From Halobaculum halobium (lineage in GTDB: Archaea; Halobacteriota; Halobacteria; Halobacteriales; Haloferacaceae), in the NCBI RefSeq assembly GCF_030127145.1, contig NZ_CP126158.1, forward strand, positions 1,116,001-1,180,000: DNA of 64,000 bases, in the 5' to 3' direction. Made by a program: the position numbers and the translations under genes. The notes under the pieces were generated by a model. It saw nothing but the letters and a program-made list of their open reading frames with translations, searched no databases and was not told the origin of the DNA. Shown here piece after piece: positions 34,496 through 42,571 of the stretch. How positions within the stretch are numbered: position 1 is the stretch's first letter; each line of letters starts with the position of its first letter.

Positions 34496-34630
34496 ATGGC
34501 AGAACAGACGACCGACGACCGGTACGGCGACGACGAAGTCGACACCTCTCACCTCGACGATCTGGAGGACGGGTGCGGTTGCGCCGAGGTGTGGGAACAC
34601 CTCTCGGAGGACGAAGACGCAGACAGCTGA
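34496..34630 (+). CDS. 44-residue acidic protein with GCGC motif
   Basis: This very short gene encodes MAEQTTDDRYGDDEVDTSHL, then DDLEDGCGCAEVWEHLSEDE and a short acidic tail. Cys27 and Cys29 in GCGC are followed by a well-formed helix (AEVWEHLSE). Third codon positions are G/C-rich and a TATA box sits at leaderless distance, so I consider it real. Small haloarchaeal proteins ending in a similar AEVWEHLSE helix exist, to my recollection. Function is unknown; metal binding is possible. Confidence 0.65.
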   Translation: MAEQTTDDRYGDDEVDTSHLDDLEDGCGCAEVWEHLSEDEDADS

Positions 34631-34776
34631 GCCGTCCGACCGAACTCCCGTTCCGCTCCGTGACTCTGTTCCGTTCGGTCGACACCGGACGATCGATGTC
34701 CGACGCCGAGTTGTGGCAGGATTGGTTAGGCGCCGTCCAGTGTCGTCCGCGAGCAGCCATCGTCCGCCTGGAGCCG

Positions 34777-34812
34777 GTTATCCGAACTCGTAATCGGATG
34801 ATAACAGTTATC
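34777..34812. promoter_or_regulatory. repeated GTTATC/GATAAC motif upstream of the lipoprotein gene
   Basis: GTTATC occurs at 34777-34782, and the near-perfect palindrome GATAAC-A-GTTATC at 34800-34812. Together with tcggat/atccga pieces between them they form an extended dyad. The last copy ends eight bases before the ATG at 34820, overlapping the expected transcription start. This looks like an operator; the regulator is unknown. Confidence 0.4.
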
Positions 34813-34819
34813 TGACGAT

Positions 34820-36112
34820 ATGTGTCCATTGTGGCATGTGAGACGGCGAAAATCACTCGAGTGCGTCGGTGCGGTCGGTCTCGGTCTCCTCGCCGGCTGT
34901 ACGAGTCTCCCCAGCAGACTCGCTGAAGAGCAACGTGGGCCGACAGCGGCTGGAACCGAACAAACAGACGACAACCCGACGCCCGACCCGACACCAACGG
35001 AGACGCCTGAACCGACGGCACCGGAGCCACGGTTCGTCGTCGACGAATCCGGGAATGAGGACTACGAGACGCTTCAGGAGGCGTATCGTGTCGCTCAGAA
35101 CGGGGATGTGATCGGGATCCAGAGCGGGTCCTACGAGGTGACGTTCGGCGGAGACGATCTGGACATCGAGAAGTCGTTGACGCTGGTCGGTGCCGGCCGC
35201 GAGGAGACGACAGTCGCGATCGACGGTCCCCAACAGGAGATCTCGATGAGCGACAACGCCGTCGACTACTGGCACGTCACCGTCGAACCACTCCGCGAGA
35301 ACGGCTTCGTGTACGCCGACTCGAGTTGGTCACTCGCGTATGCCGCGTACAATGTACCCACCCGGGGGTGGAAGGGAGGCGCACAGATCGGGACGACGGT
35401 AGACGCGTACGAGACGGTGTTCGATGCGGCCCCCGTCTCCTCGGACGCGGTTTCGGGGGTCCGAGAAGACCTGAGCGAGTTCACTCTCAAGGTCGGAGTA
35501 CTCGAGGCGGAAGGCTGTACGTTCCGGCGTCCGGTCGACCTACAGGAAGTGACCGTCGGAGACAGTCGATTCGCCTCCGCAGTGCGGCTCAGGAACTCCA
35601 CGTCGTCCTTCTCGGGCGGAGAGATCTCGAACTCGAGGTTCGATGACGGCGTCGCCCTCGTGGACGGCTCGTCGGGCGAGTTCACGATCCGACGCTCGGA
35701 GATATATCCGAACGAAGACGGAGTCGCGGTTACGGCCGCTTCCGGAGGTGCCACCTCGAGCGTACTGAACTCGATGATCTTCGGCCGGATCGTCGACGGC
35801 GGGGACTTCGGTCTGGCCCGCTTGGAGGGGAACGTCTTTCAGGCTGATGAGGTCGATGTCGAACTCTTCATCGACGGATACGGCGCAGATCGGATCAGCG
35901 TGAACGCGTTCCGTGGTGGCGACATCCGTATCGACAGTGGCCAACCGACCGTGTTCGACGGGGATCGGGAGCTTGGGAACTACTACTCGGCCTTCGACGA
36001 GACCGACGAGGACGATGACGGCGTTCTGGATCTGCCACGACCGATACCGGGCGACGGTGGGCTTTCTGACCAGTATCCGCTCGCGACGGACGACCTCTCG
36101 CAATACCGCTAG
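34820..36112 (+). CDS. predicted lipoprotein with right-handed parallel beta-helix
   Basis: The protein has 430 residues. An N-terminal VRRRKSLECVG twin-Arg-like stretch, a hydrophobic core and a lipobox LLAGC (Cys27) indicate an exported lipoprotein, perhaps via Tat. A Thr/Pro/Glu linker (about 50-68) precedes repeats of the pectin-lyase/PbH1 type, starting FVVDESGNEDYETLQEAYRV and continuing with DSRFASAVRL, NSRFDDGVAL and EGNVFQADEV, ending in GDGGLSDQYPL. Beta-helix proteins bind or cleave polysaccharides. The ATG at 34820 could be replaced by the GTG at 34838. G+C is visibly below that of the neighbours, and it lies beside a tRNA 3' end. Confidence 0.75.
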   Translation: MCPLWHVRRRKSLECVGAVGLGLLAGCTSLPSRLAEEQRGPTAAGTEQTDDNPTPDPTPTETPEPTAPEPRFVVDESGNEDYETLQEAYRVAQNGDVIGIQSGSYEVTFGGDDLDIEKSLTLVGAGREETTVAIDGPQQEISMSDNAVDYWHVTVEPLRENGFVYADSSWSLAYAAYNVPTRGWKGGAQIGTTVDAYETVFDAAPVSSDAVSGVREDLSEFTLKVGVLEAEGCTFRRPVDLQEVTVGDSRFASAVRLRNSTSSFSGGEISNSRFDDGVALVDGSSGEFTIRRSEIYPNEDGVAVTAASGGATSSVLNSMIFGRIVDGGDFGLARLEGNVFQADEVDVELFIDGYGADRISVNAFRGGDIRIDSGQPTVFDGDRELGNYYSAFDETDEDDDGVLDLPRPIPGDGGLSDQYPLATDDLSQYR

Positions 36113-36174
36113 AACGGAGACGTGCAGGTGGGAGTGTCGGTCGTCGGACCGAGTTCGGTTTCTTCCGAAAAGGA

Positions 36175-36323
36175 TGCCGGGGGTGGGCTCCGAACCCACG
36201 ATCTCCGCATGACCCAGGTACGAGGCTCGGCGGGCCCCGTTGGGGCGGAGGCTTCCAAGGCGTTCCGCACCGAATCTCGAAACCCTATGAGTGCGGCGCT
36301 ATGTCCAGCTAAGCCACCCCGGC
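36175..36323 (-). tRNA. elongator tRNA-Met (CAU) with intron
   Basis: The 5' exon is 36286-36323 and begins GCCGGGG. The 3' exon is 36175-36210, ending CCCCGGC plus discriminator A; CCA is not encoded. The acceptor stem pairs 7 bp and the T arm reads GTGGG-TTCGGAG-CCCAC. The anticodon stem is CCGCA/TGCGG around loop CTCATAA, giving CAU. The sequence matches haloarchaeal elongator Met tRNA rather than the initiator. The intron lies after position 37, the canonical site for archaeal splicing. Confidence 0.93.
36211..36285 (-). other. tRNA-Met intron (75 bases)
   Basis: This segment interrupts the anticodon loop between A37 and A38 of tRNA-Met. It is removed by the archaeal splicing endonuclease at a bulge-helix-bulge formed with the exons (CTCATA|GGGTTT ... 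ACCTGGGTC|ATGCGG). Boundaries are set by restoring a 7-base anticodon loop and could shift by one or two bases. Confidence 0.8.
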
Positions 36324-36464
36324 TCACGTGGTCGTCGGGCGGTCTCACTCTTGAACCTTCCCATCGCGAATCGGTGCGACACACCGGGGCACACCGCCGC
36401 TCCAGCACGCGTCGGGACCCGCGTACCCGCCGGGTTTAAGCCACGGGGCGGGTGAAACGCTGGT

Positions 36465-37580
36465 ATGACTTTGCCGGACCTGGTCCGGGGGGAGCTGGGC
36501 GAGGAGGACCCCGTCGCCCGCGTTCACCTCGGCGGGGACGACGAGCTGTTCGTCACCCCGACCCGTACGCTGATCTACCGCGCGGAGGGGCTGCTCTCCG
36601 ACGAGTCCACCGAGAAGTTCCCCCACGACGCCGAGCGCGTCGCCGTCTCCGAATCGCGTCGAAAGGCGAAGTTCACCCTCGAGTACGGCCTCGACGGCGA
36701 GCGCAGCTTCGCGGTGCCGCGTGGCTCCCTCGACGAGGTCCTCCATCCCGTGCTCGCGGGCGTCCTCTCGGCGGCCGGGATCACCGAGCCCGGAGAGACC
36801 GTCGAGCGCACCTTCCGCTTCTCAGAGCTCACCCTCGTCGTCACGTCGGCGCGGGTCGTGAAGCACGTCGGCGCCGCCGTCTGGGACGACGACTACGAGG
36901 AGTTCCACTACGACGACGTGACCGACCTCACGTTCGAGGAGGGGAGCGTCGCAACCACCCTCGTGCTCACCGCCGCCGGCCGCCAGGAGCGGTTCAAGGC
37001 GCCAAGCGACAGCGCCCGGGCGATCAAAGAGCGACTGACGAACGCGCTGTTGGCCCACTACGACGTCGGATCGCTGGAGGAGTTCCGCGCGCTCTCGGCG
37101 GCCGCCGAGGGCGAGGAGAACGACGACGAGCCCGTGGACCGAACCGACTTCGGCGGCGGCCCCGATCCGCTGTCTGCCGAGCCCGCAGAGGTCGAGACGG
37201 ACGCGGGAACCCGCGAGGGGCCGCTTGACGACGACAGTGCGACGATGGAGACGGCGACTGCAGACGCCGCGGGAGCCGACCCGTCGGGGGCGGCCGACTC
37301 GACGGACTCGTCGCAGTCGGCCGGCGCCGCGGGGACCGCGGCCGCGACGGAACTGCACAGGGAGCAAGAGCGGGAGGCGGTCGACGCGGGCGCCGGCCGG
37401 GCCGACGCCGCCGGGAGCGACGGCTTCGGCGACTCCGGGTTCGAGCCCGCCGATCCCACCGACGACATCGCAAAGGAGGTTGCGGCGCTCCGGGAGCAGG
37501 TCGAGCGGCAGGGCGAACAGATCGAGCGCCAGACCGAACTCGTCGAACGGCTGATCGAGGAGCTGCGTCGCGGCCGCTGA
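36465..37580 (+). CDS. haloarchaeal DUF7115-like protein with C-terminal coiled coil
   Basis: The 371-residue protein has two PH/bPH-like beta domains at the N-terminus (VARVHLGGDDELFVTPTRTL, RTFRFSELTLVVTSARVV, DDYEEFHYDDVTDLTFEEG) up to about residue 210. A long Ala/Gly/Asp/Glu disordered region (about 220-330) follows, and then a coiled coil of heptads EVAALREQVERQGEQIERQ. No membrane helix is present. PH-like domains with a coiled coil suggest a scaffold or membrane-peripheral role; function is unknown and the DUF label is from memory. ATG at 36465. Confidence 0.8.
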   Translation: MTLPDLVRGELGEEDPVARVHLGGDDELFVTPTRTLIYRAEGLLSDESTEKFPHDAERVAVSESRRKAKFTLEYGLDGERSFAVPRGSLDEVLHPVLAGVLSAAGITEPGETVERTFRFSELTLVVTSARVVKHVGAAVWDDDYEEFHYDDVTDLTFEEGSVATTLVLTAAGRQERFKAPSDSARAIKERLTNALLAHYDVGSLEEFRALSAAAEGEENDDEPVDRTDFGGGPDPLSAEPAEVETDAGTREGPLDDDSATMETATADAAGADPSGAADSTDSSQSAGAAGTAAATELHREQEREAVDAGAGRADAAGSDGFGDSGFEPADPTDDIAKEVAALREQVERQGEQIERQTELVERLIEELRRGR

Positions 37581-37627
37581 GGGCGAGGCCCGCTCGTCTG
37601 CGCTCTCGGACTCCACGCTTTCGCCCG

Positions 37628-37637
37628 TTCTTTTTGC
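37628..37637 (+). terminator. T-run between convergent genes
   Basis: The sequence gttctttttgc contains five T at 37631-37635, about 50 bases past the stop of the plus-strand gene and ahead of the convergent regulator's end. It is a likely U-run transcription stop for the plus-strand gene. Confidence 0.4.
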
Positions 37638-37654
37638 TTCCTCCCGCCCGCTCG

Positions 37655-38044
37655 CTACGGCTCTCGACCGGTCACTTTCCGGATACACGAGGAGCCGAAC
37701 GGCCCGAGTTCGCCCGCGTCGAGGCGGACGAAGTGACCGGTCGTGACCCCCGCACCGCAGCGGCGGCACGAGAACTCGCCCTCTCGCTGGACGACCTGGG
37801 AGTCGAACCGGACGAAGCCGGATCCGTGGACGCGAACGACCGCGTCCTCGCGCTCGATGATCCCGCGCCGCTCGGCCTCCTCGAGCACCTCGCGGGTGAC
37901 CGCCGGGCTCGTCGTCACCGTCTCCAGTCGGTCCAGCAGCTCCGGGAGGGGGAGCTCGTCGTCTTCGAGGTGCTCCAGCAGCGCCACGCCGAGCGCGACC
38001 GTCTCCTCGCGGGTTCGTGCGGGCGGGTCGTCGTCCGGTGTCAC
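37655..38044 (-). CDS. winged-helix protein with C-terminal zinc motif (DUF5830-like)
   Basis: The 129-residue protein has an N-terminal helical, winged-helix-like half (ALGVALLEHLEDDELPLPELLDRLE, REVLEEAERRGIIEREDAVVRV). A C-terminal portion follows with FSCRRCGAGVTTGHFVRL and a lone CIRKVTG, giving a possible Cys3/His zinc site. It resembles haloarchaeal DUF5830 proteins, which look like small transcription factors. The start is a GTG at 38044. The target is unknown. Confidence 0.75.
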   Translation of the reverse strand: MTPDDDPPARTREETVALGVALLEHLEDDELPLPELLDRLETVTTSPAVTREVLEEAERRGIIEREDAVVRVHGSGFVRFDSQVVQREGEFSCRRCGAGVTTGHFVRLDAGELGPFGSSCIRKVTGREP

Positions 38045-38233
38045 GTCGCCCGGGGTTCGCCGCGGGCGCTGTTAAGCGTCTCGGGTGCTCGAGACGCCGG
38101 GACGAGGAGAGGCGGTCCGGGCCAAGGCGGACGGCACGGGCGCGATCGAAAGCGCACAGCGGCGCCACGGCACTGGCGAGTGAGATCGAGCCGCGACCGC
38201 GGCTCTTATTCGCGCGACGACCCCAGTCCCACC

Positions 38234-38917
38234 GTGAATCGCCGAGCGCTCTTCGGCGGCCTCGTCGCCGGTGCGGTGGTGGTCGCCGTCGCCCTCACCT
38301 CCCCGAGCGTCGTGCTCGACCGACTCTCGTGGGTCGTCGCCGAGCCGAGCAGGCTCCTCGCGATGCTCGTCGTGCTCGCGGTCGTCCGCCCGCTGCTCGC
38401 GTGGCCCGTGACCCTGTTGGCAGTCGTCGCCGGCTACGGTTTCGGCCTGTCGGCGGTCCCCCTCTCGCTCGGCGCGATGGTCCTGACGTCGATTCCGCCG
38501 TACCTGTTCGCCCGACGTGGCCGCGGCGCTGGCGACGCGCTCGCCGGCGGTGACCGGATCTCGACGGCCGTCAACGACCTCCTCGACCGCGCGGTCGGCG
38601 CCGGCGAACGCGCCGTCTCCGTCGCCGGCGGCACCCGGTCGGTCGCCGCCTCCCGACTCCTCCCGTTCCCCTCCGACGCCGTCTCTGTCGCCGCCGGGCT
38701 GGCGGGCGTCCGCGCCGGACCGTTCGTCCTCGGAAGCGCGGTGGGAGAGCTTCCGTGGGCGGTCGCCGGAACCGTCGCGGGCGCCTCGGCGGGACGGGTC
38801 GCCGAGGCGGGGCTCGCCGGCGTGATCGACCCGTGGCTGATCGCGACGGCGGGGCTCGCCGGCCTGCTCCTCCTCGCGGGACCGGCGTACCGACACTACC
38901 GGTCGACCGCGGCCTGA
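38234..38917 (+). CDS. TVP38/TMEM64 (SNARE-associated, DedA-like) membrane protein
   Basis: The 227-residue protein has five or six predicted helices. The re-entrant DedA/VTT region reads GYGFGLSAVPLSLGAMVLTSIPPY, with a second half SRLLPFPSDAVSVAAGLAGVRAGPF and GSAVGELPWAVAGTVAGAS. DedA-like proteins include lipid scramblases and undecaprenyl-phosphate flippases, so a lipid-carrier role is thinkable given the nearby cis-prenyltransferases, but this is inference. The start is a GTG at 38234, directly before the first helix. Confidence 0.85.
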   Translation: MNRRALFGGLVAGAVVVAVALTSPSVVLDRLSWVVAEPSRLLAMLVVLAVVRPLLAWPVTLLAVVAGYGFGLSAVPLSLGAMVLTSIPPYLFARRGRGAGDALAGGDRISTAVNDLLDRAVGAGERAVSVAGGTRSVAASRLLPFPSDAVSVAAGLAGVRAGPFVLGSAVGELPWAVAGTVAGASAGRVAEAGLAGVIDPWLIATAGLAGLLLLAGPAYRHYRSTAA

Positions 38918-38938
38918 CCCGCGCTTCTCGGCTCCGTC

Positions 38939-39367
38939 CTACGCGGTCCCGCCGCCCTCGGCCGACTCCCGAGCCAACAGGATGGCGTCCGTGCCGTCGT
39001 CGTAGAACCCCGGGCGCCGCGCTGTCGGCCGAAAGCCGAGTGACTCATAGAGGCGTCTCGCGGCGTCGTTGTCGGCGGCGACGAGGAGGGTGACGCGGCC
39101 GTCGGCGCGGGCGAGGAGCCGCTCGAGGAGTCGGGTCGCCCGGCCCTCACGCCTGTATTCGGGGTTGACGGCGAGTTCAGCGACGTGGACCCCGTCGCCG
39201 GCGACCGGAAGGAGGTAGCCCACAACGACGCCGTCGTGCGTCTCATCGACGAGCGCGGCACCGGTTCGTAGCCCGTGCGAGCGGAGGGCCGGGCTCGGCT
39301 CGCGAAGCAGCGTTTGGAGCGTCCGCACCGCCGGATCGTCGTCCGGTCGGCCGGGTCGGACCGTCAC
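38939..39367 (-). CDS. GNAT family N-acetyltransferase
   Basis: The 142-residue protein has the GNAT fold: the V.VAELAVNPEYRREGRATRLLERLL segment carries the acetyl-CoA pyrophosphate loop (R-x-x-G-x-A), and AADNDAARRLYESLGFRPTARR is the RimI-like C-terminal motif. The product is a small RimI/ArgA-like enzyme of unknown substrate. The start is a GTG at 39367 overlapping the stop of the DUF92 gene by four bases, so the two are translationally linked. Confidence 0.9.
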   Translation of the reverse strand: MTVRPGRPDDDPAVRTLQTLLREPSPALRSHGLRTGAALVDETHDGVVVGYLLPVAGDGVHVAELAVNPEYRREGRATRLLERLLARADGRVTLLVAADNDAARRLYESLGFRPTARRPGFYDDGTDAILLARESAEGGGTA

Positions 39368-40841
39368 GCCAACGGAAGCGGTGTGCTCGCGAGGACGATC
39401 GTCGCGACTGACGCGAGCGCGTCGACGAGCGCACCGAACGTTGCGGGCGACGGGAACGCGGCGGCGCCGGCGACGACCGAGAGGACGACGGCCGCGAGCG
39501 CCCCCGACAGCGTCGCCAAGGTGTTCACCGCCTGATTGCCGATTCGGTCACCCTCGACGCTCGCGCCCAGCAGGCTGTCGACCGTCATGCCCACGAACCC
39601 GGCGCCGGTGACGGCGACCGCCACGGGGACGGCGATCACCGCCTCCGCACTCGTCGGTCCCAGGGTGGTCGCTCCGGCCAGGGGCATCGCGAGTGCCGCG
39701 AGCGCGGCGACCAGCGCGGCGCCGGCGATCCCGGCGACCTCCCCCTGCCACGTGATCGCGCCGTCGGTGCCGGGGGCGACGGGCTGCAGCGTCGTCACCA
39801 GTCTGGGCGTATCGAACAGCCCGCCGAACTCCGAGGAGAGCGTGTCGGCCATCGCCGCCGCGACTGATCCGGCGAACGCGAACGCGATCAGCGTGGGAAC
39901 GGACGTCCCCGGGACGATCGCTCTGGCGGCCGCGTACACGAGGACCGCACACAACGCGATCCCGGCGTTGCCGAGGACGTTGCCGGCGCCGCGGGCGCCG
40001 TCGTTGCCCTCCGCGACGCCGCGGCTGTTCTTCTCGTCGAAGCGGAACTTCGCGGCGAGGCCGCCGATGGCGAAAAACGAGATGAGCACGAGGAACCAGC
40101 CGAGTCCGCCGAGGACGACGGTCGCAAAGGCCAACAGCACCCCCGTCAACATCCCCGAGACGGACGCGGTTTCGAGCACGTACGAGACGACGCCGAGCCC
40201 GACGCTGAGCGCGAGCCCGACGGCGACCAGCGCCGGCGTGACGACGACACCGCCTGCGGCCACGAGCGCGGCGAGCAGCCACAGGAGGACGCCGACTGAG
40301 ACGATCACGATCGGGTCGTCCCGGGGAACAGCACCGACCGGAGGAGCGCGGCGACGAGCGCGGCGGTGGCGGCGAGGAACACGTACGTCGGAAGCGCCGC
40401 GGCGGCGAACGACCCGGCGGCGACGGCGACGGCGGCCTGCCCGAGCGTCGCGGCCGCGAACGCGACGGCGACGAACGCCGCCGTCGTGGCGAACTCGTCG
40501 CTCGTCGACTCGCGGAGGAACTCGCGGCCGAGCACGCCGTACGCCAACGAGAGGACGCTCGCGGCGTACACGGTGACCGGCATCGGCGCCTGCGGGAGCG
40601 CGGTCAACACGCCGAGGGCGGTCGCCGCGAGCGCGAACCCCGCGAGGCCGTTGAGGCGGCGGTCCTCGTAGTCGCCCGGGCGGGCGAACAGTTCGAAGAA
40701 CCGACCCTCCTCGACGACGAACGCCGCGAGGACGGCGACGGCGGCGAACGGCGCGGCGGCGGCCGGCCCCAGCGCCGGCGCGGCCAACACCGCGGACGCG
40801 ACGACGGCGAACGCCCCTGCGCGCCGGAGTCGGTGTCTCAC
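39364..40841 (-). pseudogene. DUF92/TMEM19 family membrane protein gene with apparent one-base frameshift
   Basis: From the GTG at 40841 the frame encodes a five- or six-helix N-terminal half (EEGRFFELFARPGDYEDRRLN, PVTVYAASVLSLAYGVLG) and stops at 40305. The adjacent frame continues with DDPIVIVSVGVLLWLLAALV and the full DUF92 domain (LAAKFRFDEKNSRGVAEGNDG, AGSVAAAMADTLSSEFGGLF, GFVGMTVDSLLGA). Adding one base within 40320-40326 joins them as VLFPRDDPIVIV, giving 492 residues. DUF92 includes plant VTE6, a phytyl-phosphate kinase, so a CTP-dependent isoprenoid kinase is possible. The frameshift may be a sequencing error. Confidence 0.82.
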
Positions 40842-41016
40842 GGCCGGAGGTACCTCCGACGCACACTTAACGGTCCCGGGACGGCGCCCCACCGCGGACG
40901 GCGCCCCGCCGGGAACAGCACCTATCCCCGTCGGGTGCCCGAGCCGGCCGGAACCGCCCGAACCTGAACACCGAGCGGTAACGCTTTCCCGTGCCCTGTT
41001 CGACACACGACCAGCA

Positions 41017-41625
41017 GTGGGACTGTACGACGCGTACCTCGGCGTCCGCCACCGTCGCAACGCGGGCGATCCGCCCGCGCACGTCGCGCTCGTCATCACC
41101 GAGCGCGACCTGCTCGAACAGGGCGCCTACGACACGCTGGAGTCGTTTCTCGGCTGGGCGTTCGAGTACGGCGCCGAGCGCGTCACCGTCTCCGTCTCCG
41201 TGCTCGACGAGGCGGTCGTCGACACCCTCGCGCGCGAACTCGCTGGGATCGACGCCCCTCGATCGATCGCGGTGCGCACGCCCGACGACACCGAGCGCGC
41301 GGACGCGCCGATCCGGGTGAACATCGGCCTCGGGGGCAAGCGCGAGTTCGCCGCCGCCGTCCGCGACATCGCCGGGGCCGTCGAGGCCGGCGACCTCGAC
41401 CCCGACGAGATCGCCGAGGCCGACATCGAGGATCGGCTGATCTTCCCGGAGGAGCCGGATCTGGTGATCAAAACCGGCGCCGAGCGGCTCTCCGATTTTC
41501 TCATCTGGCAGTCGGTCTACTCGGAGCTGTACTTCACCGACGTGAACTGGCGCGACTTCCGGAGGCGGGACTACCTGCGGGCGGTGCTGGACTACCAGAA
41601 CCGCCAGCGGCGGTTCGGGACGTGA
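41017..41625 (+). CDS. non-catalytic cis-prenyltransferase homologue (NgBR-like), keeps C-terminal RRFG
   Basis: This 202-residue UppS-family protein aligns with its neighbour in the C-terminal half: VIKTGAERLSDFLIWQSVYSE matches the diphosphate-binding R/K-T-G-x-E-R-x-S-N-F-L-x-W-Q region, and YQNRQRRFGT matches the RxG tail of bacterial UppS. The catalytic DGNRR segment is absent; the equivalent position reads HVALVITERDLLEQG. It therefore should not make polyprenyl diphosphate alone. In eukaryotes NgBR/Nus1 has just this pattern and activates a catalytic partner. The start is a GTG at 41017. It ends four bases from the end of the catalytic homologue. Confidence 0.85.
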   Translation: MGLYDAYLGVRHRRNAGDPPAHVALVITERDLLEQGAYDTLESFLGWAFEYGAERVTVSVSVLDEAVVDTLARELAGIDAPRSIAVRTPDDTERADAPIRVNIGLGGKREFAAAVRDIAGAVEAGDLDPDEIAEADIEDRLIFPEEPDLVIKTGAERLSDFLIWQSVYSELYFTDVNWRDFRRRDYLRAVLDYQNRQRRFGT

Positions 41626-41629
41626 ACGG

Positions 41630-42571
41630 TCAGTCCGCCGTCTCGCCCGCGGCGCCGGTCTCCAGGGCCTCGCTCAGCTCCTCGTCGGTCGCCTCGCCGG
41701 GCAGTCGCTCGCGTAGCCGGCTCGCGACCGTCCGCGCCTCGTCGAGTTCGACGGCCGCGAGCGACCGCACGAGCGCGGCCGCGCGCTTCGCGCGGGTGCG
41801 GCGCCACGACTCCTCGCGGGACTCGTAGGTGCGGATGGAGCGCAGGAAGTCGACCTTCGAGAACTCCGGCCAGTACGGCGAGCAGAAGTACGCCGCCGCC
41901 TCGTTGCCGTTTGCGTGCCACGGGAGGAAGTTCGAGGTGCGCTCGTCGCCGCCGGTTCGGATAATGAGGTCCACGTCGCGGACGGGGCGGCGGTACAGCC
42001 GCGACTCCACCTCCGCGACGCCCACGTCGTCGGCCGCCAGATCGCCGTCGGCCACGTCGCGAGCGACCGCGCGGACCGCCCCGAGCAGTTCGTTTCGCCC
42101 GCCGTACGCGAGCGCGATGTTGAGCGTGAACTCGTCGTAGTCGGCGGTGCGCTCCTCGGCGTACGCGACCGCGTCGCGGACGCGGTCGGGCAGGCGGTCG
42201 ACTTCGCCGAGCGCGCGGATGCACACGCCCTGCTCGTGGACGCGGTCGGCGTCGGCGAATTCCCGGAGCTTGTCCTCCAGCAGGTCGAACAGCGGGTCCA
42301 GTTCGTCGTCCGGGCGATCGAAGTTCTCCGTCGAGAAGGCGTACAGCGTGAGCTCCTCGACGCCGAGGTCGCCACACCAGTCGAGCACCTGCTCGGTCGT
42401 GTCGGCGCCTGCACGGTGGCCCTCCGGCGCGTCGCCGCCGCGACTGCGGGCGTACCGACGGTTGCCGTCCTGGATGATCGCGACGTGGTCCGGACCGTCG
42501 CCGATCTCACGGCGCAGCACGCGCTCGTAGGTGCTGTCGAACAGGGTCGCGAGTCGCGATCGCAGAGTCAC
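41630..42571 (-). CDS. uppS: cis-prenyltransferase (polyprenyl diphosphate synthase), catalytic type
   Basis: The 313-residue enzyme extends an allylic diphosphate with isopentenyl diphosphate in cis, giving the polyprenyl precursor of dolichol-phosphate carriers. The catalytic Asp35 sits in IIQDGNRRYARSRG, followed by GHRAGADTTEQVLDW, YAFSTENFDRPDDE and LIIRTGGDERTSNFLPWH. The tail after YWPEFSKVDFLRSI reads RTYESREESWRRTRAKRAA, so the RxG motif of single-subunit enzymes is missing, and about 60 extra residues follow. I chose the GTG at 42571. It lies downstream of the MscS gene. Confidence 0.92.
   Translation of the reverse strand: MTLRSRLATLFDSTYERVLRREIGDGPDHVAIIQDGNRRYARSRGGDAPEGHRAGADTTEQVLDWCGDLGVEELTLYAFSTENFDRPDDELDPLFDLLEDKLREFADADRVHEQGVCIRALGEVDRLPDRVRDAVAYAEERTADYDEFTLNIALAYGGRNELLGAVRAVARDVADGDLAADDVGVAEVESRLYRRPVRDVDLIIRTGGDERTSNFLPWHANGNEAAAYFCSPYWPEFSKVDFLRSIRTYESREESWRRTRAKRAAALVRSLAAVELDEARTVASRLRERLPGEATDEELSEALETGAAGETAD

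Noticed and set aside
33865-34545. N-terminal extension of the nitrite/sulfite reductase frame
   Set aside because: The extra residues are Arg-rich and unlike the family; the ATG at 33864 gives the standard start, and the four-Cys protein gene occupies the same DNA in another frame.
35360-35372. ccgggggtgg shared with the tRNA-Met 3' end, possible attachment-site repeat
   Set aside because: Only ten bases match, they lie within coding sequence (PTRGWKGG) and no integrase gene is present.
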